A stretch of 64,000 nt of DNA from Acinetobacter tibetensis. Lineage in GTDB: Bacteria > Pseudomonadota > Gammaproteobacteria > Pseudomonadales > Moraxellaceae. How positions within the stretch are numbered: the first letter of the stretch is position 1; the number at the start of each line of letters is the position of its first letter. Of this stretch, positions 42,979 to 53,474 are shown in pieces. The notes under the pieces are model-generated. The model saw nothing but the letters and a program-made list of their open reading frames with translations. It was not told where the DNA came from and did no database searches. The stretch lies in the NCBI RefSeq assembly GCF_023824315.1, contig NZ_CP098732.1, positions 1,798,001-1,862,000 on the forward strand. Reading direction: 5' to 3'. The position numbers and the translations under genes were made by a program.

Positions 42979-43011
42979 ATATCTTTATCTTAAATTTGTT
43001 GATGCTAGCTT

Positions 43012-43554
43012 ATGTCTTTAGCACATGTTCTTCTTACCAGCTTAATTGAAAAACCCAGTACAGGCATTGAATTGGCACGTCGTTTTGACCGTTCTATGGG
43101 TTTCTTTTGGAATGCAACGCATCAACAAATTTACCGTGAACTCAGTGCCATGCAGCAAAAAGGCTGGATTTCAACCCTTGAAGAAGAGAGTTCCAATAGC
43201 CGAAAAAAAACCTATCAAGTGGAACAATTGGGGCGCACTGAGTTGGCTGACTGGATGGTCAAACAAGGCCCACCCGCTCAACTACGTGAAGAACTGATGG
43301 TGCGTTTAAGAGCAGAAGCACAAGTCGGTGAGGCAACCGTATTGCCTGAATTAGAAAGACACCTGATGTTGCATCAAGAAAAGTTGCAAATTTATCAACA
43401 AATTTTTAATAAAGACTTTCCATCTACAGAAAATGAAAATCGAACTTTATATATTCATAAAATGATTTTACAGTTAGGCATTAACTTAGAAGTGGGCTGG
43501 ATTGAATGGCTTGAAGCCATGATTACAGGTCTGAAAAAATTTGAAAAATCTTAA
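43012..43554 (+). CDS. PadR family transcriptional regulator
   Basis: A 180-residue regulator. The N-terminal winged helix (VLLTSLIEKPSTGIELARRF then FFWNATHQQIYRELSAMQQK) is the PadR signature, and the C-terminal 90 residues form the helical dimer domain of the PadR-s2 (VirR-like) class. PadR proteins repress target genes until an aromatic or lipid-type ligand binds. Divergence from fadH and two palindromes between them suggest control of unsaturated fatty-acid oxidation. The following hydrolase is 17 bp away and likely in the same transcript. Confidence 0.9.
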   Translation: MSLAHVLLTSLIEKPSTGIELARRFDRSMGFFWNATHQQIYRELSAMQQKGWISTLEEESSNSRKKTYQVEQLGRTELADWMVKQGPPAQLREELMVRLRAEAQVGEATVLPELERHLMLHQEKLQIYQQIFNKDFPSTENENRTLYIHKMILQLGINLEVGWIEWLEAMITGLKKFEKS

Positions 43555-43571
43555 AAAATAGAGAAATTATC

Positions 43572-44483
43572 ATGCCTTACTATCAAATGCCCGATCAAGA
43601 ACAATTGTATGTTCGTGAGTTTGGTCAGGGGGAGCCTGTTTTAGTACTCTCAGGTTTAGGCATGCAAAGTTGGCAATGGATGCCTTTTTTAATTCAGAAC
43701 AGTAAACAATTTAAATTTATTATTCCAGATTGGCGTGGGTTTGGTCGCTCAAAGTACTGCCGTATACCTGAAATAGATGCTATTTCTAGCCATTGGCGCG
43801 ATTTAGAAGCCTTAATCCAACAATTAAAGTATCCAGATTTTACCGTTATTGCGTTCTCAATGGGGGCAACAACTGCCATGCATGGCATGAAATATGGAAA
43901 TTTTAAACAATATATCAATCGTTATTTACATATTGATCAAGCACCCAAAATTACGGTAGATAGCCATTGGCCATATGGACTACTGAGTCAGCAGCATTTG
44001 GACTTTAAAAAGCTCTTGGCTGAGATTTCATTGTTTTTCTCGGCCTTACCGCCTGTGCATAGTCTAGAAGACCTTAAACCTGCTTCACGCCATGAATTTA
44101 TTAAAATATGGAGTAAATTCATATTATTACAAAATGACCATCGCTTAAGCCCCATCTTATGGAACACCGCCTTAAAATACGATAAATTGCAAAAACATCT
44201 CTTACCCTTACACCGCCTCGACTATCTCGCATGGTATATCAATAACTATCTCTATCATGATGAAGATTATCGAGAATCTTTAGCAGAATTGAGCTGTCCC
44301 ACAACTTTTTTCATTGGGGAAAATTCGATACTTTACCCATCTCAAGGACAAAAAATTATTGCGAATAGTGTCAAAAATGCCAAGCAAGTCATTTTTGAAC
44401 GGTCAGGTCATGCCATTTTAATTAATGAACCCTTCAAATTTCAGCGAGAAATTTCCCGCTTCCTTTTGAAGCGTTACGAATAG
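43572..44483 (+). CDS. Alpha/beta hydrolase
   Basis: A 303-residue alpha/beta-fold hydrolase. GEPVLVLSGLGMQSWQWMPF is the oxyanion-hole segment, and VIAFSMGATTAMHGM holds the nucleophile Ser in an F-S-M-G elbow. RSGHAILINEP gives the C-terminal His. The acid is probably in the FIGENSILYPSQ region, where Glu takes the place of the usual Asp. It is cotranscribed with padR, so it may act on lipid-derived esters. The substrate is unknown. Confidence 0.85.
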   Translation: MPYYQMPDQEQLYVREFGQGEPVLVLSGLGMQSWQWMPFLIQNSKQFKFIIPDWRGFGRSKYCRIPEIDAISSHWRDLEALIQQLKYPDFTVIAFSMGATTAMHGMKYGNFKQYINRYLHIDQAPKITVDSHWPYGLLSQQHLDFKKLLAEISLFFSALPPVHSLEDLKPASRHEFIKIWSKFILLQNDHRLSPILWNTALKYDKLQKHLLPLHRLDYLAWYINNYLYHDEDYRESLAELSCPTTFFIGENSILYPSQGQKIIANSVKNAKQVIFERSGHAILINEPFKFQREISRFLLKRYE

Positions 44484-44494
44484 CAGCAGGTTAG

Positions 44495-45409
44495 TTAAAG
44501 CACTGCTCGATCATATTTAATTGCTTCAAGATCATAAACTTGATAAATGCAATCAAATAATGAGCGGATATCTTCACTTTCATCCATACTTCGAATAGCA
44601 AGAAAGATTGGGCTAACTGCGGCATCATCTAACAACGGAATATAGTTTAGGTGAGGAAACTGAATGCTACAGGCACTTTCAGGCACAATACACATCCCTT
44701 CACCCGCAGCCACCAAACCTAGCGCTAACTGAATTTCGCGGACTTCTCGCAAACTGCGCGGCTCTAAACCATACTCCGAAAATAAGCTTCGGACTTGAGT
44801 CGAGAAATTGGGTTTAGGGTGACTTGGATATAAAAACAGACTTTCTTCGACCAAATCTGCAAGATACACCCCTTGTTTTTGCGATGCTAAAGGATGACTA
44901 CTATGTACTGCAACCATCAAGGGTTCTTCACGCAATAACACACGACGAATTGCAGGATCAGAGATTCTTAACCGTCCAAAACCAACATCAATTCGTCCTT
45001 CTTTAAGCGCCTGAATCTGATCTTTGGTGCTCATTTCAATCAGTTCAATTTTAAGCTGTGGTTGCTGCTGACGGAATAAATACACAATTCGTGGCAACAA
45101 ACCATAAAGCAATGACCCAACAAATCCCATAGTTACTGTACGTTCGACCATGCCCACACGCTTAGTCATCGACTTCACTTCTTCAGCATTAGACAAAAGT
45201 TTAACCGCATGCTGATAGAAAAATTGACCTGCTGGTGTGGTCTGTAAAGGTCGACTACCGCGCTCAAAAAGTTGAATTCCAAGCTCAGCTTCAAGGTTTT
45301 GAATCTGCCGACTCAATGGAGGTTGGGCAATAAACAGTTTTTCTGCTGCTTTGGTAAAACTTTGTTCCTCTACAACCGCTACAAAATAGCGTAGGTGTCT
45401 AAGTTCCAT
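44495..45409 (-). CDS. benM: LysR family regulator of benzoate/catechol degradation, BenM-type
   Basis: A 304-residue LysR regulator. The N-terminal winged helix (MELRHLRYFVAVVEEQSFTK then AAEKLFIAQPPLSRQIQ) is nearly the ADP1 BenM/CatM sequence as I recall it. The effector domain keeps TKDQIQALKEGRIDVGFG and EIQLALGLVAAGEGM. Residue 160 is Arg, and Tyr292 aligns with Tyr293 of BenM (one-residue deletion near 178). In ADP1, Arg160/Tyr293 mark BenM, which responds to benzoate as well as muconate, while CatM has His/Phe. It is divergent from catB and is the only regulator in the cluster, so it probably controls all of it. Confidence 0.85.
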   Translation of the reverse strand: MELRHLRYFVAVVEEQSFTKAAEKLFIAQPPLSRQIQNLEAELGIQLFERGSRPLQTTPAGQFFYQHAVKLLSNAEEVKSMTKRVGMVERTVTMGFVGSLLYGLLPRIVYLFRQQQPQLKIELIEMSTKDQIQALKEGRIDVGFGRLRISDPAIRRVLLREEPLMVAVHSSHPLASQKQGVYLADLVEESLFLYPSHPKPNFSTQVRSLFSEYGLEPRSLREVREIQLALGLVAAGEGMCIVPESACSIQFPHLNYIPLLDDAAVSPIFLAIRSMDESEDIRSLFDCIYQVYDLEAIKYDRAVL

Positions 45410-45417
45410 AAGACTTC

Positions 45418-45432
45418 ATACCTTTTAAATAT
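45418..45432. promoter_or_regulatory. Candidate BenM binding site 1
   Basis: ATAC-N7-ATAT, one mismatch from the BenM/CatM consensus ATAC-N7-GTAT, close to the benM start. It could serve autoregulation. Confidence 0.55.
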
Positions 45433-45469
45433 AAAAAAATGCAAAAATGATCTTCGACAGGTTTAAATC

Positions 45470-45484
45470 ATTCTTTTAAGGTAT
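45470..45484. promoter_or_regulatory. Candidate BenM binding site 2
   Basis: ATTC-N7-GTAT, one mismatch from ATAC-N7-GTAT, 41 bp before the catB start and 52 bp from site 1 (five helical turns). Confidence 0.55.
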
Positions 45485-45524
45485 ATCACATGAATTAGAC
45501 AAATCAAGATAGCGAAGCCGAAAG

Positions 45525-46634
45525 ATGTATAAATCGATTGAAACGTTGCTTGTAGAAATACCGACGATCCGCCCACATAAAATGGCGGTTGCAACAATGC
45601 AAACTCAGACCTTGGTTCTGGTTAAAGTCACCACAGAAGATGGCTTTACGGGTTGGGGCGAAGCAACCACAATTGGTGGCTTAGGCTATGGCGAAGAAAG
45701 TCCAGAAAGCGTCAAAACCAATATCGAAACCTATTTTGCGCCATTACTCAAGTCATTATCAGGTTTGAATGTGGCACAAACCATACAAACAATTAAACGC
45801 AATATCAATGGCAATCGTTTCGCTAAAAATGCCATTCAAACCGCTCTATTTGATATTCAAGCACAACGCTTAGGTCTACCCATCAGTGAAGTACTGGGTG
45901 GTCGTTTAAGAGATAGTGTCCCAGTACTTTGGGTATTGGCTTCTGGCAATACAGAAAAAGATATTGCTGAAGCACAGCAGATGATTGCCAACAAACGTCA
46001 TAACACCTTCAAGTTAAAAATTGGTTCACGTCGCGTAGAAGAAGATGTAGAGCATGTTTTAGCCATCAAACACGCCCTAGGCTCAGACATTTCTATTCGC
46101 GTAGATGTAAACCGTGCTTGGTCAGAACTTGAAGCAGTTAAGGGCATTCAACAGTTACAAGATGGTGGTGTGGATTTAATTGAACAACCCTGTGCGATTG
46201 ACAACATTGATGCCATGCAACGTCTTACCCGTCGCTTTGATATTGCCATCATGGCTGATGAGTCGCTAATGGGTCCAGACAGTGCCTATCGCTTAGCAAA
46301 ACGTAATGGAGCTTCAGTCTTTGCAGTCAAAATCGCGCAATCAGGCGGTTTGGTTGAAGCCAGTGAAGTAGGGAAAATTGCCAAACTGGCAGGAATTGAT
46401 CTGTATGGTGGCACCATGCTTGAAGGTCCAATTGGCACCGTGGCATCGGCACAAGTCTTTTCCACCTTTCATAATTTAGCATACGGTACTGAACTGTTTG
46501 GTCCACTGTTACTGACCGAAGAAATTTTAAAAACTCCGCTGCAATATCAAAACTTCGAGCTGGTGTTACCGACCACGGCTGGACTGGGTATTGAACTTGA
46601 TGAAGACAAAATTGACCGTATGCGTCGCCAGTAA
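45525..46634 (+). CDS. catB: Muconate cycloisomerase
   Basis: A 369-residue enolase-superfamily enzyme that converts cis,cis-muconate to muconolactone. The KxK catalytic pair is seen as TFKLKIGSRR. The metal ligands lie in RVDVNRAWSE, LIEQP and MADESLMG, and the second catalytic Lys is in FAVKIAQSGG. It is the first gene of the catabolic run and is divergent from benM. catC follows after 15 bp. Confidence 0.97.
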   Translation: MYKSIETLLVEIPTIRPHKMAVATMQTQTLVLVKVTTEDGFTGWGEATTIGGLGYGEESPESVKTNIETYFAPLLKSLSGLNVAQTIQTIKRNINGNRFAKNAIQTALFDIQAQRLGLPISEVLGGRLRDSVPVLWVLASGNTEKDIAEAQQMIANKRHNTFKLKIGSRRVEEDVEHVLAIKHALGSDISIRVDVNRAWSELEAVKGIQQLQDGGVDLIEQPCAIDNIDAMQRLTRRFDIAIMADESLMGPDSAYRLAKRNGASVFAVKIAQSGGLVEASEVGKIAKLAGIDLYGGTMLEGPIGTVASAQVFSTFHNLAYGTELFGPLLLTEEILKTPLQYQNFELVLPTTAGLGIELDEDKIDRMRRQ

Positions 46635-46649
46635 TTAAAGGAATTCTAC

Positions 46650-46940
46650 ATGCTTTACCACGTAAGAATGGATGTAAACCTACCGCAGGATATGCCAGCA
46701 GAACAGGCAAATGAAATTAAAGCGGTCGAAAAGGCATATTCGCAAGAACTGCAACAGCAAGGCAAATGGCGCCACATTTGGCGTATTACAGGTCAATACT
46801 CCAACATCAGTATTTTTGATGTCGAGAGCAACGAAGAGTTGCATAACCTGTTGCAGGGTTTACCACTTTATCCCTACATGAATATTGAAGTAATGCCGCT
46901 GAACCAACATCCCTCTTCTATTCGTGAAGATGATCGTTAA
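46650..46940 (+). CDS. catC: Muconolactone delta-isomerase
   Basis: A 96-residue enzyme that isomerises muconolactone to 3-oxoadipate enol-lactone; it forms a decamer in relatives. The MLYHVRMDVNLPQDMP start and GKWRHIWRITGQYSNISIFD are diagnostic. It lies 15 bp after catB; a Shine-Dalgarno AAAGGAATT precedes the ATG. A small hairpin (GGAAAG/CTTTCC, 46956-46971) follows before catA. Confidence 0.97.
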   Translation: MLYHVRMDVNLPQDMPAEQANEIKAVEKAYSQELQQQGKWRHIWRITGQYSNISIFDVESNEELHNLLQGLPLYPYMNIEVMPLNQHPSSIREDDR

Positions 46941-47075
46941 GAAATAAAAGTTTAAGGAAAGTACGCTTTCCAAATTGTAAAAAACTACCTGTATTCACAA
47001 GGAATGTGGCCCGCCAAGTGTATTGATGAAATCAAACATGTGCCAGCCACCAAAACATACTTAAGGAGCGACAGT

Positions 47076-47996
47076 ATGAACCGCCAACAAATTGATGCCC
47101 TCGTAAAAGAAATGAACGTCGACACTGCGACTGGTCCTGTCGATGCGCGTGTACAACAAATTGTTGTACGTTTAGTGGGCGATCTGTTCCAAGCCATTGA
47201 AGATCTCGACATCAGCCAAACTGAACTATGGAAAGGTCTGGAATATTTTACCGATGCAGGTCAAGCCAATGAATTAGGGCTACTCGCAGCGGGGTTAGGC
47301 TTAGAACATTATTTAGACCTTCGTGCCGATGAAGCCGATGCTAAAGCAGGCATTACAGGTGGTACGCCACGTACCATTGAAGGTCCACTCTATGTTGCAG
47401 GTGCACCAGAATCGACAGGTTTTGCCCGCATGGATGATGGTTCTGAAACAGACAAAATTCCAACTTTGTTTATTGAAGGTACAGTAACTGATACTGATGG
47501 CAACATTATTGAAGGTGCCAAAGTTGAAGTTTGGCATGCCAACAGCTTAGGCAACTACTCATTCTTCGATAAATCACAATCTGACTTTAACTTACGTCGT
47601 AGTATTTTAACGGCTGCTGATGGCAAATATGTGGCACAGACCACCATGCCTGTAGGCTACGGTTGCCCACCTGATGGTACGACTCAAGCGGTGTTAAATA
47701 AGCTAGGTCGTCATGGTAACCGCCCTTCACATGTACATTATTTTGTCTCTGCTCCTGGTTATCGCAAGCTCACGACTCAGTTCAACATTGAAGGTGATCA
47801 ATACCTTTGGGATGACTTTGCCTTTGCAACCCGTGATGGTTTAGTTGCCACCGCTGTAGATGTGACCGATGAAGCTGAAATTACCCGTCGTGGTTTAAAT
47901 CAGCCATTCAAGCACATCACATTCAATATTGAGTTAGTAAAAGAACAGCAAGGCGTTCCTTCAACTGAAGTAGATCGTCGTCGCGCTAGCGCTTAA
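47076..47996 (+). CDS. catA: Catechol 1,2-dioxygenase
   Basis: A 306-residue intradiol dioxygenase that opens catechol to cis,cis-muconate. Iron ligands are Tyr161 (LGNYSFFD), Tyr195 (PVGYGCPP) and His219/His221 (RPSHVHYFV), matching the ADP1 enzyme with a small offset. The helical N-terminal dimerisation/lipid-binding region is complete. The ATG at 47076 has an AAGGAG Shine-Dalgarno; the frame stays open upstream, but that extension lacks an RBS. Its position between catC and benA links the cat and ben halves. Confidence 0.97.
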   Translation: MNRQQIDALVKEMNVDTATGPVDARVQQIVVRLVGDLFQAIEDLDISQTELWKGLEYFTDAGQANELGLLAAGLGLEHYLDLRADEADAKAGITGGTPRTIEGPLYVAGAPESTGFARMDDGSETDKIPTLFIEGTVTDTDGNIIEGAKVEVWHANSLGNYSFFDKSQSDFNLRRSILTAADGKYVAQTTMPVGYGCPPDGTTQAVLNKLGRHGNRPSHVHYFVSAPGYRKLTTQFNIEGDQYLWDDFAFATRDGLVATAVDVTDEAEITRRGLNQPFKHITFNIELVKEQQGVPSTEVDRRRASA

Positions 47997-48011
47997 CCCA
48001 TATTTTAGGAA

Positions 48012-48044
48012 CCGAAATGACATCTAAATCAACTGTCATTTCGG
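48012..48044 (+). repeat. Intercistronic hairpin between catA and benA
   Basis: Perfect 11-bp arms CCGAAATGACA / TGTCATTTCGG around an 11-nt loop, with a second small stem (GTTCC/GGAAC, 48048-48065) after it. No T run follows, so it is more likely an mRNA processing or stability element than a terminator. Confidence 0.7.
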
Positions 48045-48079
48045 AGTGTTCCCCACATTTGGAACCTCGGAGAACGGAC

Positions 48080-49465
48080 ATGCCTCGTATTCCTGTAATT
48101 AACACCAGTCACCTTGATCGTATTGATGAATTGCTTGTTGACGATTTTGAAACGGGTGAATTTAAACTGCATCGCTCAGTGTTTACTGATCAAGCCTTAT
48201 TTGACCTTGAAATGAAATACATTTTTGAAGGCAACTGGGTGTACTTGGCACACGAAAGCCAAATTCCAAATAATAATGATTTCTACACCACATATATGGG
48301 ACGCCAACCGATCATTATTGCGCGTAACCGTAATGGTGAACTGAATGCCATGATCAATGCCTGTTCACATCGTGGTGCACAACTTTGCCGCCATAAACGT
48401 GGCAACAAGGCAACGTATACCTGCCCATTCCACGGTTGGACTTTTAACAACTCAGGCAAACTCCTGAAAGTAAAAGATCCAAGTGAAGCTGGTTATTCAG
48501 ATTGCTTTAATCAAGAAGGTTCACATGACCTGAAAAAAGTAGCACGTTTTGAAAACTACAAAGGCTTCTTGTTTGGTAGCTTGAATCCTGATGTTCCTTC
48601 ACTGGAAGAATTTTTGGGTGAAACCACCAAAATCATTGACATGATTGTCGATCAGTCTGAGCAAGGTCTGGAAGTTTTACGTGGTGCATCGACCTACACT
48701 TACGAAGGCAACTGGAAACTGACTGCTGAAAATGGTGCCGATGGTTATCACGTGTCTGCCGTACACTGGAACTATGCCGCAACGACTCAACACCGCAAAG
48801 AAACTCAAGCTGCCGATAATATTCGTGCCATGAGCGCAGGTTCATGGGGTAAACAAGGCGGTGGCTCTTACGGTTTTGACCATGGTCACATGTTGCTCTG
48901 GACACAATGGGCAAACCCAGAAGACCGTCCAAACTTCCCTAAAGCAGACGAATACACCGAAAAATACGGTGCGCCAATGTCGAAATGGATGATCGAGCGC
49001 TCGCGTAATCTTTGCCTCTATCCAAATGTATATTTGATGGATCAATTCGGTTCACAAATTCGCGTCTTACGCCCACTGGCAGTCAACAAAACTGAAGTCA
49101 CCATTTACTGTATCGCGCCGAAAGGTGAAGCACCAGAAGCACGTACTCGCCGCATTCGCCAATATGAAGATTTCTTTAATGCTTCAGGCATGGCAACACC
49201 CGATGACCTTGAAGAATTCCGTGCCTGCCAAGCAGGTTATGCAGGGATTGAACTGGAATGGAACGACATGTGCCGTGGTTCGAAACACTGGATTCAAGGC
49301 CCAGATGATGCTGCCAATGAAATTGGGCTAAAACCAAAACTCAGTGGCATTAAAACCGAAGATGAAGGTCTGTACCTCGCTCAACATCAATATTGGCTAG
49401 AAACGATGAAACATGCCATTGCCTCAGAAAAAGCACTGGTGAATGAACAAGGAGAGATCGCATGA
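48080..49465 (+). CDS. benA: Benzoate 1,2-dioxygenase, large (alpha) subunit
   Basis: A 461-residue oxygenase subunit. The Rieske [2Fe-2S] ligands are Cys95/His97 (ACSHRGAQ) and Cys115/His118 (CPFHGW). The mononuclear iron site lies in [14 protein letters not shown]. With BenB and the reductase BenC it turns benzoate into a cis-dihydrodiol. I chose the ATG at 48080 ([12 protein letters not shown]), which matches the known BenA start and has GGAG upstream. The ATG at 48017 sits inside a hairpin stem. The stop overlaps benB by four bases. Confidence 0.97.
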   Translation: MPRIPVINTSHLDRIDELLVDDFETGEFKLHRSVFTDQALFDLEMKYIFEGNWVYLAHESQIPNNNDFYTTYMGRQPIIIARNRNGELNAMINACSHRGAQLCRHKRGNKATYTCPFHGWTFNNSGKLLKVKDPSEAGYSDCFNQEGSHDLKKVARFENYKGFLFGSLNPDVPSLEEFLGETTKIIDMIVDQSEQGLEVLRGASTYTYEGNWKLTAENGADGYHVSAVHWNYAATTQHRKETQAADNIRAMSAGSWGKQGGGSYGFDHGHMLLWTQWANPEDRPNFPKADEYTEKYGAPMSKWMIERSRNLCLYPNVYLMDQFGSQIRVLRPLAVNKTEVTIYCIAPKGEAPEARTRRIRQYEDFFNASGMATPDDLEEFRACQAGYAGIELEWNDMCRGSKHWIQGPDDAANEIGLKPKLSGIKTEDEGLYLAQHQYWLETMKHAIASEKALVNEQGEIA

Positions 49466-49971
49466 ATGCCACTGCCACTTTAGAACGCAGCTCACTCGAG
49501 CAGATCTCGCAATTTCTATATCAAGAAGCACGTTTTCTGGATGATGAACAATGGGATGACTGGTTAAATTGTTATGCCCCATCTGCTTCTTTCTGGATGC
49601 CTGCTTGGGATGATGATGACCGTTTAACTGAAGATCCTCAGTCTGAAATTTCGCTGATTTATTACCCAGACCGTCAAGGTTTAGAAGATCGTGTGTTCCG
49701 AATTAAAACCGAACGTTCTTCTGCAACCATGCCCGACACACGTACTAGCCATAACATCAGCAACATTGAAGTAATCGCACGTGAGGGAGACAAAGTAACA
49801 ATTCGTTTTAACTGGAATACCTTAAGTTTCCGTTACAAAACCAACTATAGCTATTTTGGCATGTCACGTTACGAAATCGATTTTTCAGGTGCGCAACCAC
49901 AGATTTTAAGCAAATACGTGGTACTCAAAAATGACTATATCAATCAAGTCATTGATATTTACCACCTCTGA
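49462..49971 (+). CDS. benB: Benzoate 1,2-dioxygenase, small (beta) subunit
   Basis: A 169-residue beta subunit of the ring-hydroxylating dioxygenase, with the NTF2-like fold of that family. [20 protein letters not shown] and [20 protein letters not shown] are characteristic. It has a structural role in the alpha3-beta3 complex. Its ATG overlaps the benA stop (ATGA). Confidence 0.96.
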   Translation: MNATATLERSSLEQISQFLYQEARFLDDEQWDDWLNCYAPSASFWMPAWDDDDRLTEDPQSEISLIYYPDRQGLEDRVFRIKTERSSATMPDTRTSHNISNIEVIAREGDKVTIRFNWNTLSFRYKTNYSYFGMSRYEIDFSGAQPQILSKYVVLKNDYINQVIDIYHL

Positions 49972-49984
49972 TTTAAGCGTCATC

Positions 49985-51064
<1,080 letters not shown>

Positions 51065-51385
51065 TACATCACCCAATATTTAAGTTATAGAAAAGATGAT
51101 ACGCGAAAATGTCATTCGCAATTGTTCGAGGCCAGACCACTTGGTAAAAATGCTTTTTCTGCAAGGAAGATATCAAGTAATCGGTTTCGGACGAGTTTTG
51201 CAATGAGGTGCATTGCACCGCAAGTTGGTTTCTTGCGAAGCGCTGCTTCTCATTTTCCCAAAAGAAAAGTAAGTCCAACCGAAGGTTAATCCAGTAACTG
51301 ATATCCAGTTATTAGGATGCAGGCGTGCCAAATTGTATAAATTTAAAAGTTCATCTTTATATTGGATGATAAGTGAGTTCAAAAA
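51065..51385. repeat. Structured non-coding spacer between benC and benD
   Basis: 321 bp with no convincing gene; the open frames on the minus strand look incidental. It holds a chain of short inverted repeats: GCAATG/CATTGC (51200-51216), CGCAAG/CTTGCG (51219-51237), GAAGC/GCTTC (51237-51249) and TAACTG/CAGTTA (about 51294-51310). It resembles, from memory, structured intergenic repeats scattered in Acinetobacter genomes. It may hold a secondary promoter for benD. Confidence 0.6.
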
Positions 51386-52171
51386 ATGGCGTCAAATCAA
51401 AGATTCTTAAACAAAGTCGTGATTGTGACTGGTGCCGCTCAAGGCATTGGTCGTGGTGTTGCACTCCAAGTGGCTGAAGAAGGTGCGCAAGTTGTCTTAG
51501 CTGATTTATCGGACTATGTCGATGAAACATTAGCAGAAATTGAAGAACACCAAGGTGATGCTATAACAGTCAAAGCCAACCTTGAAACCTTCGCAGGCGC
51601 ACAAGCCGTTGTAGCAAAAGCACTTGAAATCTATGGACGTATTGATGTACTCATCAATAATGTCGGTGGTGCCATTTGGATGAAACCCTTCGAAGAATTT
51701 TCTGAAGAAGAAATCATTAAAGAAGTCAATCGTTCATTGTTCCCAACGTTGTGGTGCTGCCGTGCAGTTTTACCTGAAATGATTAAAAATCAGCAAGGTA
51801 CGATTGTAAATGTATCCTCTATAGCGACTCGCGGGATTAACCGAGTACCCTATTCAGCATCCAAAGGCGGCGTCAATGCCCTCACCGCATCACTGGCATT
51901 TGAACATGCCAAAGATGGCATCCGAGTAAATGCAGTTGCTACTGGTGGAACCGAAGCGCCGCCACGTAAAGTACCGCGTAATGCGAATCCACTATCTGAA
52001 AATGAAAAGTCGTGGATGCAACAAGTCGTCGATCAAACTATTGATCGTAGTTTTATGAACCGTTATGGCACGATTCAGGAACAAGTCAATGCAATTGTAT
52101 TCCTTGCTTCAGATGATTCGTCATATATGACCGGTACAGTGGTTCCTGTAGGCGGTGGCGATCAAGGCTAA
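51386..52171 (+). CDS. benD: 1,6-dihydroxycyclohexa-2,4-diene-1-carboxylate dehydrogenase
   Basis: A 261-residue short-chain dehydrogenase. The NAD motif VTGAAQGIG (residues 14-22) and the catalytic Tyr-x-x-x-Lys of PYSASKGG near residue 155 are intact. It oxidises and decarboxylates the benzoate dihydrodiol to catechol. The start is 320 bp after benC, so it may have extra regulatory input there. benE follows after 53 bp. Confidence 0.96.
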   Translation: MASNQRFLNKVVIVTGAAQGIGRGVALQVAEEGAQVVLADLSDYVDETLAEIEEHQGDAITVKANLETFAGAQAVVAKALEIYGRIDVLINNVGGAIWMKPFEEFSEEEIIKEVNRSLFPTLWCCRAVLPEMIKNQQGTIVNVSSIATRGINRVPYSASKGGVNALTASLAFEHAKDGIRVNAVATGGTEAPPRKVPRNANPLSENEKSWMQQVVDQTIDRSFMNRYGTIQEQVNAIVFLASDDSSYMTGTVVPVGGGDQG

Positions 52172-52224
52172 TTGATCGTCACAAAACTTTATATACAGGA
52201 TCATGTCTGCATGGAGGCAAATGA

Positions 52225-53445
52225 ATGGCTACCCTGTTTAAAACCTTGAAAGAAGATTGGTCTATTTCAGCTACTGTCGCAGGATTTTTGGCCGTGCTGA
52301 TTTCCTATTCAGGTCCACTTATTATCTTCTTTCAGGCTGCGCAACAAGCTCAGGTTTCCCCAACCATGATGATTTCATGGATTTGGGGCATTTCGATTGG
52401 GGCAGCCGTAGCAGGGATCTTCCTTTCCATTAAATTTAAAGTCCCTGTGATTACGGCATGGTCTGCACCGGGTACGGCTTTATTGGTCACCCTGTTCCCA
52501 AACATTAGCCTGAATGAAGCGGTTGCTGCCTACATCACCTCTGCTGTGGTGATTTTCCTGATCGGGATCAGTGGTTACTTCGATAAATTATTGAAATGGA
52601 TTCCGCAGTCGGTTGCCGCAGGCATGATGGCAGGGATCTTATTTCAGTTTGGTTTAGGGTTATTTAGCGCAACCAATAGTATGCCAATTATTGTATTTAG
52701 CATGTTGTTTGTATTTTTAGTCGCAAAACGAATTTCACCACGCTATAGCATGCTTTGGGTACTGATTTCAGGTGTGGCCTTGAGCTTTGGGCTTGGTGAA
52801 ATGAATGCGGTGAGTTTAGATTTCCAACTTGCCATACCTCAGTTTATCACCCCAGAATGGACTTGGCATTCCACCTTAAACCTTGCCCTGCCTTTGATTT
52901 TAGTCAGTCTGACGGGACAGTTTTTACCGGGCATGGCCATCATGAAACTCAGTGGTTACGACATGCCTGCCAAGCCGATTATCACCACCACCAGTATTGC
53001 TTCTTTAGCTGTTGCATGTGTCGGCGGTATCACTATTGTTTTAGCGTCGATTACGGCTGCACTGTGTATGGGCAAAGATGCGCATGAGTTAAAAGAAAAA
53101 CGCTATATCGCAGGGGTTGCCAACGGCATTTTTTATATTTTAGGTGGTCTGTTTGCAGGCAGTATCGTTCTGCTCTTCAGCTTACTGCCGAAAGAGCTTG
53201 TTGCAGCACTGGCTGGATTGGCCTTATTGGGCGCGATTTCAACCAATATCGCTGTAGCCATGAAAGATGAATCTCAACGAGATTCTGCCCTCATTACCTT
53301 TTTAGCCACGGCTTCAGGGATGCATTTTTTAGGCCTAAGTTCTGTTTTTTGGGGCATTGTGATTGGTTTATTCGCACATGTCATTTTAACCAAACGCCCT
53401 ACTGAACCTACCACTATTTCATCCACTCAATCGAGTAAAAGTTAG
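52225..53445 (+). CDS. benE: Benzoate/H+ symporter, BenE family
   Basis: A 406-residue transporter with about 11-12 hydrophobic spans. The typical BenE features are the N-terminal ISYSGPLIIFFQAAQQA, the VITAWSAPGTALLVTLFP block and MAIMKLSGYDMPAKPI. It takes up benzoate with protons. It ends with a Thr/Ser-rich tail of about 18 residues. An imperfect hairpin (GACC...GGGTC, about 53448-53462) follows before catI. Confidence 0.93.
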   Translation: MATLFKTLKEDWSISATVAGFLAVLISYSGPLIIFFQAAQQAQVSPTMMISWIWGISIGAAVAGIFLSIKFKVPVITAWSAPGTALLVTLFPNISLNEAVAAYITSAVVIFLIGISGYFDKLLKWIPQSVAAGMMAGILFQFGLGLFSATNSMPIIVFSMLFVFLVAKRISPRYSMLWVLISGVALSFGLGEMNAVSLDFQLAIPQFITPEWTWHSTLNLALPLILVSLTGQFLPGMAIMKLSGYDMPAKPIITTTSIASLAVACVGGITIVLASITAALCMGKDAHELKEKRYIAGVANGIFYILGGLFAGSIVLLFSLLPKELVAALAGLALLGAISTNIAVAMKDESQRDSALITFLATASGMHFLGLSSVFWGIVIGLFAHVILTKRPTEPTTISSTQSSKS

Positions 53446-53474
53446 TCCGACCTATATAGGGTCTAGGAAATATT

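Noticed and set aside
46327..46710. 127-codon open frame opposite catB
   Set aside because: It is a reverse-frame shadow of the conserved enolase-superfamily gene catB; no independent evidence.
48017..48079. N-terminal extension of benA
   Set aside because: The upstream ATG is inside a perfect hairpin stem and lacks an RBS; the known BenA start is at 48080.
51069..51382. Two overlapping minus-strand open frames (69 codons each) in the benC-benD gap
   Set aside because: They run against the operon, overlap each other and lie in hairpin-rich DNA; no domain or RBS is visible.
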